Below are positions 57,751 through 64,000 of a stretch of DNA of 64,000 nucleotides, piece by piece. The notes under the pieces were generated by a model. The model saw only the letters and a list, made by a program, of their open reading frames with translations, ran no database searches and was not told the DNA's origin. Each line of letters opens with the position of its first letter. The stretch's first letter is position 1. The DNA comes from Topomyia yanbarensis (taxonomy: Eukaryota; Arthropoda; Insecta; Diptera; Culicidae), in contig NC_080671.1 of assembly GCF_030247195.1 (NCBI RefSeq), forward strand, positions 185,235,725 to 185,299,724, written 5' to 3'. A program made the position numbers and the translations under genes.

Positions 57751-58284
57751 TACACAATTCAATAATAACCAAAAAATAAGATATCACTATCATTCAATAA
57801 AAAACGAGAATTTTTTCAGTCATCTAGTTGAAAAAACAAAAAAAAAAAATTCAACCGAAAAAGCCGAAAAAATCCTCAATGGGACGGCACTGGGGCAAGT
57901 TGGTCGGGTTCGTTTCTTTCGGCACGTAATGTATCTTTTTTCTGTTCAAGATACTCCAGCGCACAGAGGAGTAACTGAGATTGAATCCTGGCCAAAATTA
58001 TTTACTTCTGCTATTGCTGTTATTGTGCCTTAATATGAACAAAAAATTGACAATAACTAGTTTTTGGGACAATTTGGAATCCATCCACCTATCAGTGCAG
58101 AGGTCAATTTTCAATATCCTTTCGAATACTAGTAATCTCGAGGTATCTTTGTGAATACATTTGTTTTCTAGTTGCATAAACAAATGATCAGTGGAAAAGG
58201 AAGAGGGGAAGGGACGTCTCTGCACGCATTCGTAGAGATACATTTTTCCAAACATAGTATTTGGCCTTACAGCATTTCGGTGTA

Positions 58285-59212
58285 GGGGAGAGAGGGTAAC
58301 AATGAAACACATTTTTTCTACAATTTAATTTTGATGATAATACTTGTTATTTGTGTTACCAAAAGTGATACATAGTGCCACTCTGTTTTTAACTAATACA
58401 TATATTTTTTTTCCAGCTGGTAAAATTCACAAGAAATAACATTTTTTGGATAATAAACAGTCGGTGGTAAAATGTATCAGTGTGCCCCATGGGTAGGAAC
58501 TATGAAACATGATGTCGTCTATAGTGAAATATTCTACTTATAAATGTTATTCTTTTGTTTTGACGAAGAATGATCCTAACGCTTTGAATTAAAGTTATAT
58601 TGAGGCGAAAATCGTTTGTTTACGAAAGAATCCATTATATCATCGCGTAACATCGAACCACCATATATGCATATTAGCTGCAATCCTGAAATAAGAGGCA
58701 ATTTCTACAAAACTTGCCCAAATTTACTAATTTTGCACTATATGAGTAGTATTTACTGTGGAAAATCGGAACCCATTCGCCTTTATAAACAGACCACAAA
58801 AACAAAAAAAACCGTTCCTCATACGCCATCGTTCCACAGTTACCCAATGGGTCTATTCATGAAAATTGTGAAATTACACAGAACCATGAGAAGTTACCAA
58901 AAAACTTTGTTCGCGGCAAATGTTGAGCATAAAATTTGCTATAAATAGTAATAGATTAAACATTAATTCAATGAATGGTAACTCATAAAGGTGGAATAAT
59001 GTTTTTAATTGCAAATTTACTCTGGCTATCACAAAACAAACAAATGTCCATTAAAAGAGAAAGAGTTATCAGATCTCTTCCAAAATATAGCAACACGTGT
59101 AAAGAATTATAAATCGTGAAATATGAGGAAATAAGACGATTCTGATCATGTATTATGATTATATTGCGAATGTTTCATAGTTTCTGCTGATCCACTGTTA
59201 TCCTCTCTCCCC
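58285..59212. mobile_element. TA-flanked MITE with GGGGAGAGAGG termini
   Basis: GGGGAGAGAGGGTAACAATG, then AAACA, at the left is mirrored at the right by TGTTTCATAG and TTATCCTCTCTCCCC, with TA outside both (58283-58284 and 59213-59214). The interior includes a second ACTATGAAACA word and a 110-codon plus-strand ORF (58616-58948) with no motif, taken as chance. Non-autonomous DNA element of 928 bp. Confidence 0.7.
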
Positions 59213-59394
59213 TACCCCTAATTAGTAAAAATTTCAAAATTTTCAAATCGCTAGGAATTTGTGGATCGAATGAGTCGGGAAGAGTTTACACTGGCTTCGA
59301 CTATCTATATAGTAATAAATAGTAATGAACATCGGAGTGTAAAAAAATTAAACAACGTCTAGCACCAATAAAAAATTGTGTTTTCGAACAGGTT

Positions 59395-60250
59395 TAACCC
59401 ATTAGGCATAAATACGGTAGGCATATGGACGATGGGTACATGTGCGTTAGGCATAAAGACATTAGGTATAATGGAGGTTAGGCATTAATTATCATGTTGA
59501 TGTATCACTTGAATCGTCGGTAAGAGCGTGAATGGTTGCACTTTTTTCTATCTTGCAGAATTACGCTGGAAGCTGGTCAACCTCGGTCGGCATTTTGTTC
59601 TACTGTACACACTTGAAGAAATCATTGTTGAAATAAAAGAAGCGGACCGAATGCATTTAACATGGATAATCTCATTTATATTTAGGTATGTAAATTAATG
59701 TTCTTCAAGAAGAAAATATTTGTCTTGCAGAACAGCTCATGATATGAAGAATGATACATATGTATTATTATTATCCAACGAACCCACCCATATTGCTATC
59801 TCTACACTAATTTCCTCGCATAATCAATGATAATACTCTTTTGCCGTCAATGACCGTAATACATAATACCACAATACTGACTGATACGAAGGAAAGAATT
59901 TTCCATGTAATACTTCGTATATCCAAAATACTGTAAATTTTCATAGGTTCCGAAAATTAATGTTTGTTCGTATAATAGACTAATATAAAAAACAAACAAT
60001 ATTGTTTTGTTGATTATTGCACATTAGAGATCCAAATTTGATTACAATTACAATAGATGGTATTGTTCATTTTGTAGACTCGTTACCACAGTTTGAGGGG
60101 ATAGTGACACATAACGTGAAAACGTAACAAGCGAGCCTAAGGTTAAAATTTCTACAATACAAAGACGTTATATGATTATTTCTAGGAAATTATGCCAATC
60201 GTCCATTATGCCTAACGCACCTATACCTAACATCGTGCACCCTTTTCGAA
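59395..60250. repeat. TTAGGCATAA-type inverted element
   Basis: The left end has three to four variants of TTAGGCATAA within 90 bases (59402-59487). The right end (60194-60232) carries GTCCATTATGCCTAACGCAC and TATACCTAACATCGTGCAC in inverted orientation. Both outer flanks have TTCGAAC. Probably a MITE with subterminal repeats. Confidence 0.6.
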
Positions 60251-62700
60251 CTTAACAGTTTTAAAGAAAAATTGTTTTGGAAGTCTACCCGCCCTAAGAG
60301 AGGGTTCGGCGTATGCATAATTATGAAACCATAGAATCAACTAGGATCCAGAATGCAAAAATTAAGATAACTACGGTTGGTATATGTATTACCCAATTTT
60401 CAAGCTCAAACAACTGACACGAGACTAGGTAGAAAGCTACCAACTTTCGTGTTATATGAATGTAGATTAAATACGCATCAAAAGTGCCTCCATCTTATTG
60501 ACCCAAGCGAAGCCCTCAGCATTATTTGGTCGCATGTTGGTGTGACACGTGATGGAAACCCATTCGACCAATTCCCAGGGAACGGAAAGGAGTCCTATAT
60601 AGTTGGACAGCACATTGTAGAGCATTGATATGACGATACCGGTATGATTGTCAAGTTTAGGAAATTTTATCACTCATTGATCCAGCTGAAACTTCGATCT
60701 CGTTGACAATTGGGGAAATGAAGGAAGAAATCGTTTCGGTGCTGTGCAATTTTCGCCCCGCAATGTATGTAGGTAGGTAGGTACGTAATTTGGATCACAT
60801 CCATACACAGTGAACCAAAGTCGAGACGACACACATAGTCTGCGAGACGAGCCACGCTGGAACCGCTGCTGTTTGCAGCTGACGATATGGCGATGGTGAA
60901 AAATCGATGAACTGATGTAATGATATCCGTCTGTCGGTCTGTTTGTATGTCTGTCTGTCTGTTTTTTCGCACAAGCGAATTCACACACGAGGTTTGCTGA
61001 AATGTGTGTAGGTGGAATTAAGAAAACATCCCAATATAAAGTAAGGTAAATAAATGATCATCTAGTTAGAGCTTCTTATATACGTACAGCGAAAACTGAC
61101 ACCACCTGAGAGAAGGCGACTGCTGAACTGGCTGAAATGCTATTAAAGTGTCAAAATATATATTTATTGCCCAAATTGGGAGTGTCACGGGCGCGTAAAT
61201 CTAGGTCATGTAGGGATGACTACACTGTACACGTAAGCAGCAGTTATGTCTTCGGCGAGCGAGGTTCTATTTGATTCTACGAATAATGCTAGAAGCAAGA
61301 ACGTTTAATGATTGTTACAAACTCGCGTATAAACCCAAAGACCAGTTTAGGTTACACGTTACACGCGACTTTCAAGTCTCACGTATGTACTACTAATCAG
61401 TTCTATGTGTATGTTTAACTGACAATTAGTCGAACGCGAAGATTTCGCGGGCGGATCCTTTTTTGCCTTCTACGACCGAATTTTTAACAACTTATAAACG
61501 ACATCTTCACTAGAAACAATGAAATTTTACTTACTAACTACTAATAACGACCATCTTAAAACTAAGAAATAAATGTTCCCCTAATCAACAATCAGGAAAA
61601 AAATCGAATAATGAAAAAAGACGACGATACATTCCTGAAACGACCCAATCGATTTTTTCTGTACCTACCCCTTGAAGGGATCAGTAAAAAGATTCATTCA
61701 ACCTATTAAATTAGTCACGCCCAACTCGTACAACAGTATGGGAATGAACACTAAGCGCACACAATCGTCTACCAATATAGAATTGCTAACAACGTCACAA
61801 GCCCCCCGATCGCTGTTTAACCCCTCTGATGTGGCCCTCCTCTGTCGACTCAGTATCGTGACTCAGGTGAAGTTCAAGGCCGTCTGCAGCCAGGCATAAT
61901 ACAGGCGGGATAAATCGAAACTGCTAACCGGCCCTGCTATGAATATACATCAACAAGCGTTAGTGTTTAGAATGGCAAAAGTTTAGCGTTCTTTTCGCAA
62001 ACTAGTGGTACGTACCTACCGGTGGTAGCGACTCATTTTTGAAACAGGCAAGGGTAATATTAACGCACGAATGTGAATCGCTCCTGTTTCATAGCAGACG
62101 AGTAGCGACGTTACGTGTAATGAAAAGCGACTTATGGAAACTAAACCCAATAAGGGGTGGGGTTTTGGGGCACTGCTTAATGCTCCGAACATGTCGCTGA
62201 ATGTGAAGGGTTAGTTCCAGGTCTGTTCAAAATAATGAAACATAGTTTTAAAAATGTTGAGATAATGTGTTTCGGTTAATTCGCTGAATGTTTTTCTCAG
62301 AAATATTTGAATGCTTTTACCAGAAAATTTTACCACCAATTATAATAATGAATTGAACCGTTACAGTTGCAAACAAAAATCATCCTCACCGAAGTGTGAT
62401 TTGGTGTCGATTTCTTGAAAAAGGTCGTTTATAATCTGCGTGCTCCATTGCAGGTCGAGCGAAACGTGCCGAGCAGAGGTTATGGAGAATCAATAACCTC
62501 CGACAAAGACAAAGTTTTGTTTTCTTAGGCTTCGCGAAAAATACCGATATCGTTTGCCCGCGTGGCACTGTGTTTACAATACAATGGAGAGCCGGCATCA
62601 ATATCTATGCGGATATGTATCGACTAGTTGCTGCTCGTCGAAGCAGATTACATCAATTATGTTGCTACTACTGAGCGAGTTTGCTGTTGTTTAAGTTTCT
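60251..62700. other. Mostly unique DNA, no recognised gene
   Basis: Short simple repeats occur at 60765-60783 (GTAGG)n and 60930-60962 (GTCT)n. The part at 60690-61460 is GC-richer. A plus-strand frame at ~62453-62673 is open for ~70 codons after a CATTGCAG splice-acceptor-like site, but its product is not recognised. Nothing can be named. Confidence 0.3.
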
Positions 62701-62746
62701 AGTACTTACTAGTTTACAGAAGCGTTTATTTGATCGATAATGCCGT

Positions 62747-63244
62747 TTAATTGCATAGGTGAACTTTGAAGTACAGTAAACCCATTGGCCTCGATTTGGT
62801 GTGGATCTTTGCCAAGGTCTCCGGAACGGACTGTTCTCTGGCGGAGGATTTTGGAAATGAAATATGGGAAAAATAGGACATGTGCTTTTTCGCAAAATGA
62901 CAGCATGATGGATCCGGTTGCAACATAATTTTTTCACGAGCGTCATATTTTTCGATGAATTGCTTTAATTTCGGCAACTTTGCAGATATTAACAGTTGTA
63001 TCGACCGCATTAGTTTCTTTTGAGCGGAGCTGACACACTTTTCTCTGATAGTGTTTACGGTGAAGTGTACAAAAACAAATTGGTATATTTTCGAGTTCTT
63101 TCGCTGAATATTTTGGTGATCGCCTTCGTTTGTGATATGTAGTTTTTCATCAAAATACAGTGGACAAATTGCGCGCATATTTGCGTATTGATTGTCCAAT
63201 CCTATTTTTGGCATTTGATAGCAAATATCTTTATGTTTTAGCAC
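62747..63244 (-). CDS. Hypothetical protein, 165 codons, unrecognised
   Basis: The longest open frame in the last 9 kb. The product is basic, with a mid part rich in Lys/Leu (KKLMRSIQLLISAKLPKLKQ) and a Cys-Cys pair. No signal peptide, membrane segment or known motif can be seen. Overlapping minus-strand frames (62709-62906) continue with plausible sequence (PHQIEANGFTVLQ), which may mean a frameshift near 62830-62880. It could be a decayed transposon or host exon, or chance. No neighbours help. Confidence 0.25.
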   Translation of the reverse strand: MLKHKDICYQMPKIGLDNQYANMRAICPLYFDEKLHITNEGDHQNIQRKNSKIYQFVFVHFTVNTIREKCVSSAQKKLMRSIQLLISAKLPKLKQFIEKYDAREKIMLQPDPSCCHFAKKHMSYFSHISFPKSSAREQSVPETLAKIHTKSRPMGLLYFKVHLCN

Positions 63245-63651
63245 TTAGTATGGAAAGCGACCGCATTTCTTGTAATTTTCCGGCCTTTTGCTATCGCGAC
63301 AATTATTTAAAACATTGAAAATAGATGCACGCGAGATTGGTTTATTTTCGAGCACTTGCAAAATTTTGTACTGAATCATTCAAACGAACTGGCGACAGAT
63401 TTACTTAAATCCAGATTGCACAACTTTTTGTTATGGCTCAACTGAGACAACTTCATAAAGTGGATATCTTTAAAAGAAAAAAAAAGGTGTATTGGACACC
63501 GTTGGCAAAATCATCATGAAAATCAAACAGTATTAATCCAATAATGTCTTGAATACATTGGTTAATTTTCAAAAAGATTGTGTAAAGGTCAACGAAAAAG
63601 CTGCTTTTTTCGTTTTCAAACTTGGCTACTTTTTTGGCTTTCAGGTATAGG

Positions 63652-63697
63652 TCGATAGTACGTACACCTTCGCTTCGTTTAGTGTACGTACTATCGA
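63652..63697. repeat. Perfect 16-bp stem hairpin with a third half-copy
   Basis: TCGATAGTACGTACAC (63652-63667) and its exact reverse complement GTGTACGTACTATCGA (63682-63697) flank a 14-base loop. A third partial arm, ACGTACGTACTATCGA, follows at 63699-63714. It could be a structured or protein-binding site, or a transposon end. Confidence 0.7.
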
Positions 63698-63714
63698 AAC
63701 GTACGTACTATCGA

Positions 63715-64000
63715 ATCACAAAAATAAATTTCAAAATATTACTTTTTATGTTTAATATTGCATGAAAACTTACAAAAATAAGATTTATCACTGAATTAAT
63801 CCCCATATTAGTGATAAACTGTTCAATCCCTGTGTACTTGGTTTTAGAAGAGCGGTTTGCTAAAACCAGAATGGTTGAAAATGGCATGTAAAAGCATTTC
63901 CTCGGACTTATTATTTGTAATAAAAAACCGAAAGGAATAAGATGCCTCTGAATATCGTAGGATATTCGATAGTTATTGATAAATTCTTTGAATTTGGTAG
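63715..64000. other. Nothing seen
   Basis: AT-rich DNA at the window end without ORF or repeat. Confidence 0.4.

Noticed and set aside
58616..58948. 110-codon ORF inside the GGGGAGAGAGG MITE
   Set aside because: No transposase or other domain. Likely chance within a non-coding element.

Overview
The window looks like mosquito DNA (family Culicidae, perhaps a culicine). This is inferred from about 38-40% GC, a dense mix of decayed non-LTR retrotransposons of the LOA, CR1, R1, I and RTE-like kinds, a tRNA-derived SINE, and many TA- or TTAA-flanked palindromic elements. No host protein gene can be named. There are no rRNA genes, no standard tRNA genes and no CRISPR arrays. The window is best read as intergenic or intronic sequence filled by successive transposon insertions.

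Layout. Positions 1-5140 hold a 1.7-kb foldback repeat, an unrecognised open region and a CR1-like 3' tail. Positions 5140-8140 hold remains of an I-type LINE (zinc-knuckle ORF1, RNase H end) split by a 1.3-kb palindrome flanked by TA. Positions 9300-10400 are GC-rich and may be a host promoter or 5' exon. Positions 10966-15130 hold CACGA-type tandem repeats, a TTAA-flanked MITE and a small hairpin. Positions 18064-24680 form a nested block: a minus-strand 1.33-kb retroelement with 25-bp target duplications, then a nearly full-length LOA retrotransposon (19620-24480, one 1174-codon ORF) inside a SINE, bracketed by a 166-bp direct repeat.

Positions 25010-29723 are bounded by inverted termini and a TAA duplication, and enclose minus-strand R1-type LINE debris with its parts out of order. 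Positions 29984-36045 hold a MITE, three reverse-transcriptase remnants, a second degraded LOA copy and a near-perfect inverted duplication. Positions 39571-40666 are a 5'-truncated CR1 (T1/Q-like) LINE. Positions 43585-46390 hold a 1.1-kb palindrome and two MITEs.

The most notable item is at 50128-54076 on the minus strand: a retrotransposon with an OTU cysteine-protease ORF with its catalytic residues in place, an APE endonuclease ORF with a full set of catalytic motifs, and an RTE-like reverse transcriptase. A 56-nt segment with GT...AG ends interrupts the RT ORF, and leaving it out keeps the reading frame. The rest (55757-64000) is hairpins, MITEs, tandem repeats, one moderately long unrecognised ORF and a short perfect hairpin near the end.

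Almost all coding sequence here belongs to mobile elements. The LOA copy has a broken endonuclease. The OTU element has only one in-frame stop plus the intron-like segment, so it is the youngest or most constrained element in the window.
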